DNA of 64,000 nucleotides, taken from Bdellovibrionia bacterium (GTDB lineage: Bacteria > Bdellovibrionota > Bdellovibrionia > Bdellovibrionales > JAUICD01). A program made the position numbers and the translations under genes. Below the pieces are notes generated by a model that made no database searches, was not told the DNA's origin, and saw only the letters and a list, made by a program, of their open reading frames with translations. Below, piece after piece: positions 55,522 through 64,000 of the stretch (within the stretch, counting starts at the first letter, position 1; every line of letters begins with the position of its first letter). The stretch covers positions 22,063-86,062 of the forward strand of contig JAUICD010000008.1 in the NCBI GenBank assembly GCA_030427965.1, read 5' to 3'.

Positions 55522-56481
55522 TTAATAGGGAATAGGTTCCCACTTCACCTTACGTCCTTCGCTGACATCCATCATTCTTTCTAGAGGCTCTCTTGCTCGA
55601 TGGATCAGTTTTGGATCAAGATGTATTTGAGGCTCTAAGTTTTTCAAGCAAAGTGCGATTTTTTCAAGTGTATTGAGTTTCATATAAGGGCATTGAGTAC
55701 AGGCACATCCTTTTTCAGTGGGTGCCTGTATAAGTGTTGCATTTGGGCGGTTTTTTTTCATCTGATGAAAGATGCCTTCCTCGGTTGCAACAATAAACTT
55801 GGTTGAAGAGTTCTCTTGAACCTCTTTTAAAAGTCGTGAGGTGGACCCAACGACATCTGCGTAGTTTAAAACAGATTCATCACACTCTGGGTGTGCAAGC
55901 ACAATGGCATCTGGGTGTTCGTTTTTTAAAAGAAATAGCTCTTTTGCATTAAACAGAATATGCACTTCGCATGCTCCATCCCAAATAGTAAAGTCTCGCC
56001 CAGTTTTCTTTTCAAGAAAGCGACCTAAGTGCCTGTCTGGAGCAAATAGAATCTCCTTTTCTTTTGGAATGGAGGCGACAATTTTTTCAGCATTGCTAGA
56101 TGTGCAAATCACATCAGACATTGCTTTCACTTCAGCGCTACAGTTGATATAGGTCATAGAAATGGCGTCTGGCTTTGATTCACGCCACTTACGAAATAAA
56201 TCTGTTGGTGAAGAGTTCACCAGACTGCATCCCGCGTTTAAATCTGGTACGAGGACGGTCTTTTGGGGTGAGAGAAGTTTTACACTTTCACCCATAAATA
56301 CGACGCCTGCCATAACAATAACCTCTGCGTCGGAATCGCGTCCAAACTGTGAGAGCGCAAGGCTGTCTCCTACAAAATCTGCTATGTCTTGTATCTCACT
56401 TTCTTCATAATAGTGTGCGAGCAAAACAGCATTTCGTTGTTCTTTGAGTTCTAGAATTTCTTTTTCAATTGGTGTCAGCAT
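55522..56481 (-). CDS. nadA: Quinolinate synthase NadA
   Basis: 319 residues. Three repeated segments with the [4Fe-4S] cysteines: AGCSLVNSSP, INCSAEVKAM/VICTSSNAE, and CACTQCPYMKLN. The first segment LLAHYYEESEIQDIADFVGDS (about 20-40) is the family opening. It condenses iminoaspartate with DHAP in NAD synthesis and depends on the Fe-S cluster supplied by the suf genes. It is the last gene of the dnaX-ybaB-recR-mglA block (9-nt gap). Confidence 0.96.
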   Translation of the reverse strand: MLTPIEKEILELKEQRNAVLLAHYYEESEIQDIADFVGDSLALSQFGRDSDAEVIVMAGVVFMGESVKLLSPQKTVLVPDLNAGCSLVNSSPTDLFRKWRESKPDAISMTYINCSAEVKAMSDVICTSSNAEKIVASIPKEKEILFAPDRHLGRFLEKKTGRDFTIWDGACEVHILFNAKELFLLKNEHPDAIVLAHPECDESVLNYADVVGSTSRLLKEVQENSSTKFIVATEEGIFHQMKKNRPNATLIQAPTEKGCACTQCPYMKLNTLEKIALCLKNLEPQIHLDPKLIHRAREPLERMMDVSEGRKVKWEPIPY

Positions 56482-56490
56482 TGGAATGCC

Positions 56491-57081
56491 TTAAGCTTCA
56501 CCACCCTTAAGGATGGTTACGATTTTTTTTGACAGAGTTTTAAGGGAGTCAAATACGCCAACGCCCTCAGCGGCAACGGCTTCAAACTCTGGTGCATTGT
56601 ATTTGTTTAGTTTTTCTCGAAGTTCGGAAATATCTAAAATATCAGGAAGGTCCCTCTTGTTGTATTGGAATACAATTGGAACTTGTTCAATATCATAACC
56701 CTGTTGCTTCAAATTTGTTTCAAGATTTTCAAGAGCTTGTAGATTCTCATCCATTCGGTCTTTTTGGCTATCGGCAACAAAGATGATTCCATCTAAACCT
56801 TTCAATACGAGTTTTCGACTGGCATCGTAAACAACTTGGCCTGGAACCGAATAAAGGTGAAATCGGGTTTTAAATCCTCGAATTTCACCAAGAGAAAGTG
56901 GTAGAAAATCAAAAAACAACGTTCTTTCGTTATTTGTATTAAGAGCTGTAAGTTTGGATTTTTGGTCATCTGATGTTTGGTGGTAGATCCACTGCACATT
57001 TGTTGTTTTCCCACCCAGTGATGGGCCGTAGTAAACGATTTTACAGTGAATTTCTTTTGCATTGTAGTTTATGAACGACAT
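56491..57081 (-). CDS. mglA: MglA-type small Ras-like GTPase
   Basis: 196 residues. GTPase motifs: P-loop GPSLGGKTT, switch/G3 YSVPGQVVYDASRKLVLKG with the MglA-typical PGQ in place of DxxG, and NKRD (G4). In Myxococcus MglA sets cell polarity and motility, and in Bdellovibrio an MglA homologue takes part in prey invasion. No mglB (GAP) gene is adjacent. Its start overlaps the recR stop by one base, so it is translated with DNA-repair genes. Confidence 0.93.
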   Translation of the reverse strand: MSFINYNAKEIHCKIVYYGPSLGGKTTNVQWIYHQTSDDQKSKLTALNTNNERTLFFDFLPLSLGEIRGFKTRFHLYSVPGQVVYDASRKLVLKGLDGIIFVADSQKDRMDENLQALENLETNLKQQGYDIEQVPIVFQYNKRDLPDILDISELREKLNKYNAPEFEAVAAEGVGVFDSLKTLSKKIVTILKGGEA

Positions 57082-57683
57082 TACAATTCCACCCTGTTTT
57101 CAAGAGCTCTTCCTAAAGTTCTTTGGTCAATGTAGTCTATATCAGTTCCAAATGGAACACCATGAGCAATTCGTGTGATTCGAACCTTTTCTGAAAGTAA
57201 GCGAGAGAGGTAAAGAGCAGTTGTATCTCCCTCCAAATCGGCATCTAGTGCAAGTATGACTTCTTTTATTTCTGAAGAACTATCGATTCGCTGAACAAGG
57301 TCCTGAATCTTTAAATCTTCAGGTTGAATGCCTTCAAGTGGAGAAATAGAGCCAAGTAAAACATGGTATTTTCCATGGAATGCTCCAGAAGACTCAATTC
57401 GTGCGATGTCTGAAGGGTCTTCAACGACGCAGACTTTATCATGGTCTCGACTTGGATCTAAGCAAATCCGGCATTCACTGCTTTCTTCAGTATACGAGAA
57501 ACAAACAGGACAAGGGTGAATATTTTCGGCAACCCCTTTGAGAGATTCGCGAAGTCCAAGGTTCAAAGAGGGGGAGGACTTCAAAATATAAAATGCAAGC
57601 CTCTGTGCTGTTTTTTCACCGATGCCAGGAAGTTTCGAAAGTTCGCTGACAAGTTTATCAAGAGAGGGAACTTTTAGTGACAT
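57081..57683 (-). CDS. recR: Recombination protein RecR
   Basis: 200 residues: helix-hairpin-helix (LPGIGEKTAQRLAFYIL, about 17-33), C4 zinc finger (CPVCFSYTEESSECRIC, about 56-72), Toprim domain (VCVVEDPSDI; ALDADLEGDTTALYL). It acts with RecF/RecO in loading RecA at gaps. It is in the standard dnaX-ybaB-recR order with a 3-nt gap to ybaB. Confidence 0.97.
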   Translation of the reverse strand: MSLKVPSLDKLVSELSKLPGIGEKTAQRLAFYILKSSPSLNLGLRESLKGVAENIHPCPVCFSYTEESSECRICLDPSRDHDKVCVVEDPSDIARIESSGAFHGKYHVLLGSISPLEGIQPEDLKIQDLVQRIDSSSEIKEVILALDADLEGDTTALYLSRLLSEKVRITRIAHGVPFGTDIDYIDQRTLGRALENRVEL

Positions 57684-57686
57684 AAA

Positions 57687-58013
57687 TTAAATTCCCAAAC
57701 CTGGAAGGGACATCCCTCCAGTCACCTTTTCCATTTCTTTGTCTCTTGTGGTTTGAGCCGCTTTGAGAGCCTCGTTGGCAGCAGTTAATATAAGATCTTG
57801 TAGCATCTCAACATCATTGTCTTCGAGCACTTCGGGTTGGATTGTTAAATTGCTAATAGAGCCTGCACCAGTAACGATTACTTTTACAGCTTCTCCTCCA
57901 GAGCTTGCTTCAAATTCTCGGCTATCAAGGTCTTCTTTGATCTTATTTATTTTACTCTGCATTTGATTGGCTTGCTTGATGAACTGAGCCATTCCGCCTC
58001 GCATTCCCTTCAT
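57687..58013 (-). CDS. ybaB: YbaB/EbfC nucleoid-associated protein
   Basis: 108 residues with the family core QMQSKINKIKEDL near the N-terminus, then VKVIVTGAGSISNLTI and DLILTAANEALKAA. A homodimeric DNA-binding protein of the YbaB/EbfC family. Its ATG overlaps the dnaX stop (4 nt). The Met/Gly-rich N-terminus (MKGMRGGMAQF) offers a second Met at residue 8 as a possible start. Confidence 0.95.
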   Translation of the reverse strand: MKGMRGGMAQFIKQANQMQSKINKIKEDLDSREFEASSGGEAVKVIVTGAGSISNLTIQPEVLEDNDVEMLQDLILTAANEALKAAQTTRDKEMEKVTGGMSLPGLGI

Positions 58014-59674
58014 GACTTGTACTCCTTAATGCTTCGTATTTCTGTTTTAAACAACTGTTTCGCTTTTAAAATAAATGGATGACTTTCAATCTCATTTTTG
58101 ATGCTTGCCTGTCGTGCTTCTTCATCTTTTTCGGCGCGCTCACTCGGTGAGAGAGGGGCTTTTGACTCGTTCATGACTTCAAATTGAAACTCTAAATTTA
58201 AGCCAAAAAACTCTGTGGCATGTTCTTTGAGTTCTTGAGTTTTAGTGGGGTCTTGAAGCTGGTTTAGGATGAATTCTTTTTGCTTTTTAATTCCCAAGTA
58301 AATCTTCAAATCATCTTTTTTAAGAAGAGAAAGGTTTTCAATTTTGGCTGCTAAAACTGGGGAAGTCTTAGCTAAATCTAAAACAAACTCATGCCAGCTA
58401 TCACTATTGAAAGCTCTTGAGAGCTTCTTTTCTTTTGGTGTGATTTCTTTTTTTGTAGGTTGAGGTTTTTCTTTTGCAGTTACTCTTTTGTCAATGGATT
58501 GGAGTTGAAGCTTTTTTTTTTGAGTTGAAGTTGGCTGAGCGGGGGTACTTGCTGAAGATTTCAATTCAAAAAAATTCTCAATCCTTGGAGCGTTTGCCAT
58601 TCTGAGCAAAATCATTTCAAGAACAATCCGTGGATCATCTGCGCGTGGTATGTCCTGTCCTCCTTTTAGAGCCATATCAAAAAGTAGATGGATGTCTTCT
58701 TTGGAAAGGTGAGTTGAAAGTTCTTTTAATGACTCAATTTCACTATCGGGAAGGTCGACAAATTTTTGAGCTTCCTCATTGCATTCTTTGATAAAAAGAA
58801 GGTGACGAATTTCCTCAATCAAGTCGTTGGTGAAAACCTTTGGGTCGTAACCTGACATGTAAATGCGTTCGATAATTCCAAGTATATCATGAGGAGATCT
58901 TTTAACTAGCCCAGATAGAGTATCAAGAACAAGTGCTCGATCTGTGAGTCCTAAGACATCGATCACTTTTTCTATTGTGATTTCACCATCACTAAAAGTG
59001 ATCACCTGATCAAGTAAGCTTTGACTATCGCGCATAGAACCATCTGCTTGGCGTGCGATGGACCAGAGCGCTTCGTGAGAGGCGCTGACATCTTCAGATT
59101 TACATATCTGAGTGAGATGGTCACAAATTTGTCTTGTGGGAATTCTTCTAAAATCAAATCTCTGACATCTTGAAAGAATTGTATTTGGAATTTTTTGAAC
59201 TTCAGTTGTGGCAAATACAAATTTGACATGCTCTGGTGGTTCTTCAAGAGTTTTTAAAAGAGCATTGAATGCACTTGTTGAAAGCATATGCACTTCATCA
59301 ATGATATAAATTTTGAATTTGCCAATAGATGGCATATAGCCGACTTTTTCAATAAGCTCTCTCACAGCTTCCACACCATTGTTGGAAGCCCCATCGATTT
59401 CCATGACATCCATTTGAGAGCCCGCACTTATGTCACTACACACTTCGCATTCGTTACATGGAATGAAGTTGGTGGCGTTTGGACATTTGAGACCTTTTGC
59501 TAAAATACGAGCTGCTGAAGTTTTTCCGACCCCACGTGAGCCAGTAAATAAAAGCGCATGTGGAAGGCGATCGTTCTTTAAAGCGTTCTTTAAAGTTTGG
59601 GCGACATGACTTTGCCCGATCAATTCATCAAATGTTTTTGGTCGCCACTTTCTGGCGATGACTTGATAAGCCAT
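58010..59674 (-). CDS. dnaX: DNA polymerase III subunit gamma/tau
   Basis: 554 residues from the ATG at 59674 (GGAGGG upstream), starting MAYQVIARKWRPKTF as is typical. AAA+ clamp-loader domain with Walker A GSRGVGKTSAA, zinc-binding Cys residues (CPNATNFIPCNECEVC), Walker B IIDEVHML, SRC arginine finger (TILSRCQRF). The C-terminal part is Lys-rich and tau-like; I see no clear frameshift slippery site for a short gamma form. Immediately downstream of the SRP RNA gene. Confidence 0.96.
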   Translation of the reverse strand: MAYQVIARKWRPKTFDELIGQSHVAQTLKNALKNDRLPHALLFTGSRGVGKTSAARILAKGLKCPNATNFIPCNECEVCSDISAGSQMDVMEIDGASNNGVEAVRELIEKVGYMPSIGKFKIYIIDEVHMLSTSAFNALLKTLEEPPEHVKFVFATTEVQKIPNTILSRCQRFDFRRIPTRQICDHLTQICKSEDVSASHEALWSIARQADGSMRDSQSLLDQVITFSDGEITIEKVIDVLGLTDRALVLDTLSGLVKRSPHDILGIIERIYMSGYDPKVFTNDLIEEIRHLLFIKECNEEAQKFVDLPDSEIESLKELSTHLSKEDIHLLFDMALKGGQDIPRADDPRIVLEMILLRMANAPRIENFFELKSSASTPAQPTSTQKKKLQLQSIDKRVTAKEKPQPTKKEITPKEKKLSRAFNSDSWHEFVLDLAKTSPVLAAKIENLSLLKKDDLKIYLGIKKQKEFILNQLQDPTKTQELKEHATEFFGLNLEFQFEVMNESKAPLSPSERAEKDEEARQASIKNEIESHPFILKAKQLFKTEIRSIKEYKS

Positions 59675-59698
59675 GTCCCTCCGGATGAGCTTTAGGGT

Positions 59699-59793
59699 GG
59701 CCAGGGATCCCATATCACATAAAGTTCTTGTTACCGTTGCTTCCTTCCGGACCTGGCGGGGTTCACAAGGCCTTTATTGTATGGGGCCTGACC
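59699..59793 (-). ncRNA. ffs: Signal recognition particle RNA (4.5S type)
   Basis: On the minus strand the conserved apical part is exact: AGGTCCGGAAGGAAGCA with the GGAA tetraloop and symmetric and asymmetric internal loops. GGTCAGG at the 5' end pairs with CCTGGCC at the 3' end, and CCCATA with TATGGG inside, giving the single long hairpin of a roughly 95-nt bacterial SRP RNA. The ends are estimated from the pairing. It binds Ffh for membrane-protein targeting. Only 24 nt separate it from the dnaX start. Confidence 0.93.
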
Positions 59794-59906
59794 ATAATTC
59801 TGAGGACAATATTCTCTATCGTTGAGTAATGATCAAGGAGCATGCGAGAATTTTGTCCGCAGAAATTGATGCGGCGGGCCTCATTTGAAAGAATGCTTCT
59901 TGTATC

Positions 59907-60839
59907 TTATCGAATGATTTTCTCAAGAGCCTCAGTTTCTTCGGCCCAATAGTTGTAGCTCTCAAATTGTGGAAAAAGCTTTGGAAAACTTGGATCAACC
60001 CACCTTTTGGCAATCCAAGCTGAGTAGTTGAGGAGCCTAAGTCCTCTCAGGGGTTCAAATAGGTCTTCAACACTTTGGGGGATTTCTCTTAGATCGCTAT
60101 AACCCTCATAAAAAAGGTCTTTCTCACTTTGCTCTGCACCAGATAACAAGATCCAAAAATCCTGTGCCACAGGCCCGTTCACAAAATCGTCAAAATCCAC
60201 AAAGAAAAATTCTTCCCCGTTATTTAAGAGGTTTCCTCTGTGGCAGTCACCGTGTATTCGAATAAACTCTATTCCACTTAAGGCATCATCGACCCTATCT
60301 AGTAGGACTTCTACGGCATCCAAATACCGATTTCGAACCCCGGCGGCAATCCAATCTTCAAGTGCTCTGATTGATTGGTCGCCAAATTGATCTGTATTGA
60401 GAGTGAGTCTATGGGTGGCTTGTTTTCTGGCACCCACATTGTGAATTTGGGCAAGTCTTCGTCCAATTTTTTTTAGATCATCTTTAATAAATTCATCGGG
60501 AAGTCGACCAAATGATTTTGGAAATGCCGTGATATAGATTCCTTGGCTTTCATAGATGGAGTCCTCTCCATTGTATTTCATGGGTTGGACAACAGGAATT
60601 CCCTCCTTTGCCAGCTCTGTTAGAAAATCATGCTCATCTTGTATGGTTGCTTTACTCCACCTGCCGGGTCTGTAGAACTTTACTACAATTGGATCGGAGT
60701 TTTCGAGTTCAATTTCGACAACTCGATTTTCATAGGAGTTGAGTTGCAGGCAACGGCCAGTTGGCTCAAATCCCATTTGATCTACGCTTTGAAGCATAGA
60801 TTCTGGTGTTAATCTAAAAAATGAAGAATCCATTTCCAT
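59907..60839 (-). CDS. srkA: Stress response kinase SrkA (YihE/RdoA)
   Basis: 310 residues of the aminoglycoside-phosphotransferase/choline-kinase fold. Lys in VVKFYRPGRWSKATIQDEHDFL, given here as VVKFYRPGRW (about 52-61), the catalytic loop IHGDCHRGNLL and the metal-binding FVDFDDFVNGP are all intact. SrkA is a Ser/Thr protein kinase linked to stress survival in E. coli. It is divergent from the YgjP-like gene with only 30 nt between starts and runs in the direction of the ffs-dnaX block. Confidence 0.92.
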   Translation of the reverse strand: MEMDSSFFRLTPESMLQSVDQMGFEPTGRCLQLNSYENRVVEIELENSDPIVVKFYRPGRWSKATIQDEHDFLTELAKEGIPVVQPMKYNGEDSIYESQGIYITAFPKSFGRLPDEFIKDDLKKIGRRLAQIHNVGARKQATHRLTLNTDQFGDQSIRALEDWIAAGVRNRYLDAVEVLLDRVDDALSGIEFIRIHGDCHRGNLLNNGEEFFFVDFDDFVNGPVAQDFWILLSGAEQSEKDLFYEGYSDLREIPQSVEDLFEPLRGLRLLNYSAWIAKRWVDPSFPKLFPQFESYNYWAEETEALEKIIR

Positions 60840-60869
60840 TCATATACAGAATTTAATAAAAATAGCTAG

Positions 60870-61664
60870 ATGAACACCCTAAGTTTTAAACCAAGAGAGA
60901 TGATTCGCCACGGCAACTACTGTGCTCTTGTTCAAAGAAAAAGTTTTAGTCGAACAGTTGCCATACGTGTGGAGCCAAATGGTTCTATTGTTGTGACAGG
61001 TTCAAAGACAAACCGACTTAAGGGCTTGGGTGAATATTTTGTAACTCATTTGGATTGGGTAAAGGATGGAATTCGAAAGGCAGAAGACCTGGGAGATCAG
61101 TTTCCTCCATTTATATGGAAGTTTGGTGGTTATGTTCCTTTTTTGGGCGAGTTTTGTGAAATTAGGCGTGGGTCACACAAATTAAAATACATTGAGTGGA
61201 GTGAAGGTGTCTTTTGGGTGAGTTTTCCAAATTCAACGCCAAGTCAGGCGTGCTTCAGAAATCTCTTTCGAAGCTACTATGAAAAAGTTGCTCGAAGCTT
61301 TTTAAGAAGTCGCTTGGAAATATTTTCTAAGCAAATGCAAGTGAGCCCTAAGAGAATTAGTTTTCGATCTCAAAAAACAAGGTGGGGAAGTTGTTCAAGT
61401 GAAGGGAACATAAGTTTAAATTGGAAGATTATTGCAGCGCCCAAAGAGGTGATAGATTATTTGGTGGTTCATGAGTTGGCACATCTTAGATTTATGGATC
61501 ATTCAGAAAACTTTTGGAACTTTGTGGAGGAGTTTTCCCCACGAAACAAAGTATGCCGCAGATGGTTAAGTGCCAATCAATACGCTTTTGATTTTTTAGA
61601 AACCTATTCTGAACTACACAGTTGTCGGCTGCCTTTCACCGCCTTGCGTAAATCGAAGGTTTAG
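60870..61664 (+). CDS. YgjP-like (M48/WLM) zinc metallohydrolase
   Basis: 264 residues. The C-terminal part holds the conserved core: RWGSCSSEGNISLNWKIIAAP, given here as RWGSCSSEGNISLNW (about 173-187), then VVHELAHLRFMDHSENFW with the HExxH zinc motif and third ligand His. This is the YgjP/DUF45 family of putative metallopeptidases, related to SprT/WLM. The substrate is unknown. It is divergent from srkA. Confidence 0.88.
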   Translation: MNTLSFKPREMIRHGNYCALVQRKSFSRTVAIRVEPNGSIVVTGSKTNRLKGLGEYFVTHLDWVKDGIRKAEDLGDQFPPFIWKFGGYVPFLGEFCEIRRGSHKLKYIEWSEGVFWVSFPNSTPSQACFRNLFRSYYEKVARSFLRSRLEIFSKQMQVSPKRISFRSQKTRWGSCSSEGNISLNWKIIAAPKEVIDYLVVHELAHLRFMDHSENFWNFVEEFSPRNKVCRRWLSANQYAFDFLETYSELHSCRLPFTALRKSKV

Positions 61665-61766
61665 GTTCTTAGTATGTATGCCTTTTTACTTGGAATTTTG
61701 AACAATTCATTCTACCTATGAAGCTTACGAATTTCATTTGAGTTTCATCCAAACGGGAGATTGAAG

Positions 61767-62237
61767 TTGTCAGCTTGGGAAAAAAGCAACCGTACGGGAA
61801 TGTTTATATTTATTGGCGGATTTGCTCTCACTATAGTCGTGTTCGTTATCGCGTTTCAATTTAACCAGGGTCCCATTGATCAAAAGGACTGGGAAGGAAT
61901 TGATTCATTCACCTCTAAAGACAAAATAGAAAGAGATAAGGCTTGGAGATCTTCTTCGCAAGAGGCGATTGAGCTCGGAAAGAAGCTTTATGAGATCAAT
62001 GCAATTGGAGAGGCTCGAGATGTTTTAGATCGAGTTAAGCAAGGTGAGTATGGCTCTAGTGAGGTTGCACTTTACCGTGTGCTGTCCCATGGAATTCCTG
62101 GTACAAAGTTAAGAAGCATGGACCACCTCCCGCAACGCGTAAGATGGAACATGGTTCATTATGTGAGATCTGAAATTACGAATCCTAAATCTGCAACTGA
62201 GAAAGAGTGGGACTCTCTCAATAATGAAGGTATTTAA
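61767..62237 (+). CDS. Membrane-anchored cytochrome c homologue lacking the haem motif
   Basis: 156 residues from the TTG at 61767 (GGGAGA 6 nt upstream). One N-terminal membrane segment (about 12-34) and a periplasmic domain. The domain follows the pattern of class-I cytochromes c in this operon type: GKKLYEIN, then HGIPGTKLRSM and LPQRVRWNMVHYVRS, but where CxxCH should follow GKKLYEIN the sequence reads AIGEARD, with no Cys in the protein. It overlaps the SCO gene by 14 nt. Probably a haem-free relic or structural subunit. Confidence 0.68.
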   Translation: MSAWEKSNRTGMFIFIGGFALTIVVFVIAFQFNQGPIDQKDWEGIDSFTSKDKIERDKAWRSSSQEAIELGKKLYEINAIGEARDVLDRVKQGEYGSSEVALYRVLSHGIPGTKLRSMDHLPQRVRWNMVHYVRSEITNPKSATEKEWDSLNNEGI

Positions 62238-63066
62238 TCTAGCACTTCTTTTTATCATAGGTTGTTCTTCGATCTCATCTTTTGGTGAGAGCAAGCTTCC
62301 TTGGAAAGAGAAAAAAGCATCTACAAAAAAGGTCGAAGCTCTAAATGAAGTTGGGGTCGTAGAGAATTTAGGTGACAGCGTCGATTTAAATCTTGAACTG
62401 ACTGATGAAAATGGAAAAACAGTTCAGTTGGGGGATTACTTCAAAAAAGAACGCCCAGTACTTTTGACTCTTGTCTATTATTCCTGTCCTTCTTTGTGTA
62501 ACTTTCATCTCAATGCTGTGACGGAGACTCTTAAGCAGCTCAAATGGACAACAGGTGAGGAGTTTGAGTTTGTGGCTGTGAGCTTTGAACCAAAAGACAC
62601 TCCTGAAATAGCCGGGCTCAAGAAAAAAAGTTATCTAAAGGAATATGGTCGAGAAGCAGGATCAAAGGGATGGCATTTCTTAACTGGTACAGAGGAAAAT
62701 GTGGCCAAACTCGCAGAGCAAGTGGGATTTGGCTATAAATGGGACCCTGAAAGCAAGCAATGGGCACATGCAGCAGTGGCTTATGTCATGACCCCCGAGG
62801 GGCGTCTGTCTCGATATTTGTATGGGATATCATTTGAACCAAAGACTTTGAGACTTTCATTGGTCGAAGCCTCAAATGGCGTCATTGGTTCAGTGATTGA
62901 TAAGTTTATTCTCTATTGTTTTAATTATAACCCTAAGGATAGGAAGTACTCACTGGTCGCATTTAATGCTGTCCGTGCTGGGGCGGGGCTTACCGTTTTG
63001 GTGCTGAGTGTTTTGTTGATACCGTTTTGGTTAAAGAACTGGAGAAAAGGGCGTAAGGCATCTTAA
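62224..63066 (+). CDS. SCO1/SenC family copper chaperone
   Basis: 280 residues. N-terminal signal with a possible lipobox (IIGC, about 11-14), thioredoxin-like domain with the copper-binding YYSCPSLC (CxxxC, about 86-93) and the downstream His in QWAHAAVAYV, and a C-terminal membrane segment (about 250-270). It inserts copper into the CuA site of cytochrome oxidase subunit II, encoded next (12-nt gap). Confidence 0.92.
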   Translation: MKVFNLALLFIIGCSSISSFGESKLPWKEKKASTKKVEALNEVGVVENLGDSVDLNLELTDENGKTVQLGDYFKKERPVLLTLVYYSCPSLCNFHLNAVTETLKQLKWTTGEEFEFVAVSFEPKDTPEIAGLKKKSYLKEYGREAGSKGWHFLTGTEENVAKLAEQVGFGYKWDPESKQWAHAAVAYVMTPEGRLSRYLYGISFEPKTLRLSLVEASNGVIGSVIDKFILYCFNYNPKDRKYSLVAFNAVRAGAGLTVLVLSVLLIPFWLKNWRKGRKAS

Positions 63067-63078
63067 GGAGTTGTTGGT

Positions 63079-64000
63079 ATGTTATTTTGGTTGGCCTCTA
63101 AAGCACAAGCACAGTCGTCATACTTGCCAGTTCAGGCATCAGATGTGGCGGAATCCTACGATACCCTTTTTAATTTTCTAACTGTCGTAAGTATTATTGC
63201 ATTCGTCGTTTTGATGGGCGGGATGATATATTTTATTTTTAAATATCGCCGAAGATCTGACAACGATAAGACAGCCTATATTTCGCACAATCATGCTCTT
63301 GAGTTTTTATGGAGTTTTATTCCGCTTGTGGTGTTTTTAGGTGTTTTTTACTGGGGTTGGAAGGTTTATGAAAAAACGCGAATAAATGTTCCTGGTGCTA
63401 TTGAAGTGAACGTCCTCGGTGAAAAATGGACTTGGACTATGGAGTACAACACAGGTAAAAAAACTCTCAATGAGCTGACAATTCCTATTGGAAAACCTGT
63501 TCGACTTATCATGCGATCCAAAGATGTTCTTCACTCCTTTTTTGTTCCAAGCTTTCGAGTGAAGCAGGATGTTGTGCCAGGGTACATTTCAAAGCTCAAT
63601 TTTACGGCAACGAAGGTGGGGCGCTATCGTATATTTTGTGCGGAATACTGTGGGACAGGCCACTCTGGAATGATGGGGTGGGTGAATGTTGTCGAAGAGT
63701 ATGAGTATGAAGACTGGGTCAATGAGTTGGCGGCAAAGTCACCTGTTGCAAGTGGAGAAGAGATCTACAAAGCGCGCTGCGCGGTTTGCCATACAACTGA
63801 TGGAAATAAAATGGTGGGACCTTCGTTTAAAGGAGTCTTTGGACGAGAGACGGTTTTGGAAGATGGCAGTACAGTTCGTGCGGATGAGAATTACTTGAGA
63901 GAGTCCATACTCAATCCAAATGCAAAAGTTGTTAAAGGATATGTAAAAGGGCAAATGCCGCTTTTTCAGGGAACTCTTGAGGAAGAACAGGTTACGCACA
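63079..64000 (+). CDS. ctaC: Cytochrome c oxidase subunit II with fused cytochrome c domain (caa3 type), cut by window end
   Basis: The frame is open from the ATG at 63079 (AAGGAG upstream) to the window end, about 307 residues. It has two membrane segments (about 35-60 and 80-100), the periplasmic cupredoxin domain with CuA ligands (LHSFFVPSF; FCAEYCGTGHSGMMGW) and a fused cytochrome c domain with CAVCH and a candidate axial Met in GQMPLF. This is the caa3-type arrangement. Further oxidase subunits should follow outside the window. Confidence 0.95.
   Translation, partial: MLFWLASKAQAQSSYLPVQASDVAESYDTLFNFLTVVSIIAFVVLMGGMIYFIFKYRRRSDNDKTAYISHNHALEFLWSFIPLVVFLGVFYWGWKVYEKTRINVPGAIEVNVLGEKWTWTMEYNTGKKTLNELTIPIGKPVRLIMRSKDVLHSFFVPSFRVKQDVVPGYISKLNFTATKVGRYRIFCAEYCGTGHSGMMGWVNVVEEYEYEDWVNELAAKSPVASGEEIYKARCAVCHTTDGNKMVGPSFKGVFGRETVLEDGSTVRADENYLRESILNPNAKVVKGYVKGQMPLFQGTLEEEQVTH

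Overview
The window is a chromosomal segment, AT-rich by eye and densely packed, with no transposase, phage gene or CRISPR array seen. Gene content points to the Bdellovibrionota (Bdellovibrio/Bacteriovorax-type deltaproteobacteria): an MglA GTPase gene joined to recR-ybaB-dnaX, an FtsEX-EnvC-CtpA cluster, many lipoproteins, several REC/PilZ/GGDEF proteins, a tig...clpP-clpX-lon neighbourhood and a caa3-type cytochrome oxidase operon. The taxonomic assignment is inference from gene content and synteny remembered from Bdellovibrio; no search was run.

Layout. 1-2441: tolQ-tolR-(tolA/tonB) and a glycerophosphodiester phosphodiesterase, all on the minus strand. 2656-8296: an iron-sulfur operon, Rrf2 regulator-sufB-sufC-sufD-sufS-nfu; its missing partner sufE is at 23.4-23.8 kb. 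8323-10595: two lipoproteins, one a HExxH metalloprotease. 10684-14952: small conserved gene-ftsE-ftsX-envC-ctpA. 15043-16371: trigger factor. 16491-21567: two ArsA-like ATPases, a TPR lipoprotein, an EI24 membrane protein and a glutamate-cysteine ligase in one overlapping operon. 21645-26060: a surface protein, sufE, an unknown exported protein and pepA. 26291-30713: clpP-clpX-lon, followed by a 36-bp perfect inverted repeat. 30994-36887: a TPR/winged-helix regulator, a class-V aminotransferase, a phosphoethanolamine-transferase-like gene and small exported proteins. 37059: tRNA-Val(UAC).

37184-47809 is the most accessory-looking part. A nucleotidyltransferase remnant is followed by one copy of a two-domain secreted protein, a delta-60-repeat lipoprotein, a beta-barrel-like exported protein, a hybrid histidine kinase, an HPt protein, four response regulators (REC-PilZ, OmpR-type, REC-only, and a REC fused to a domain resembling ribosome hibernation factor), and then a second copy of the secreted protein. 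I regard this as the best candidate for an undescribed system: a complete phosphorelay with possible outputs to transcription, c-di-GMP signalling and ribosomes. 47871-53512 adds a lipase-like hydrolase, a REC-GGDEF diguanylate cyclase, a sulfatase and a PadR-HAAS pair.

53555-64000 returns to housekeeping: a PilZ protein, a phosphopantetheinyl transferase, then the minus-strand block ffs (SRP RNA)-dnaX-ybaB-recR-mglA-nadA, srkA, a YgjP-type metallohydrolase, and the start of a respiratory operon with a cytochrome c homologue that has lost its haem motif, a SCO1/SenC copper chaperone and ctaC (CuA plus cytochrome c, cut by the window end).
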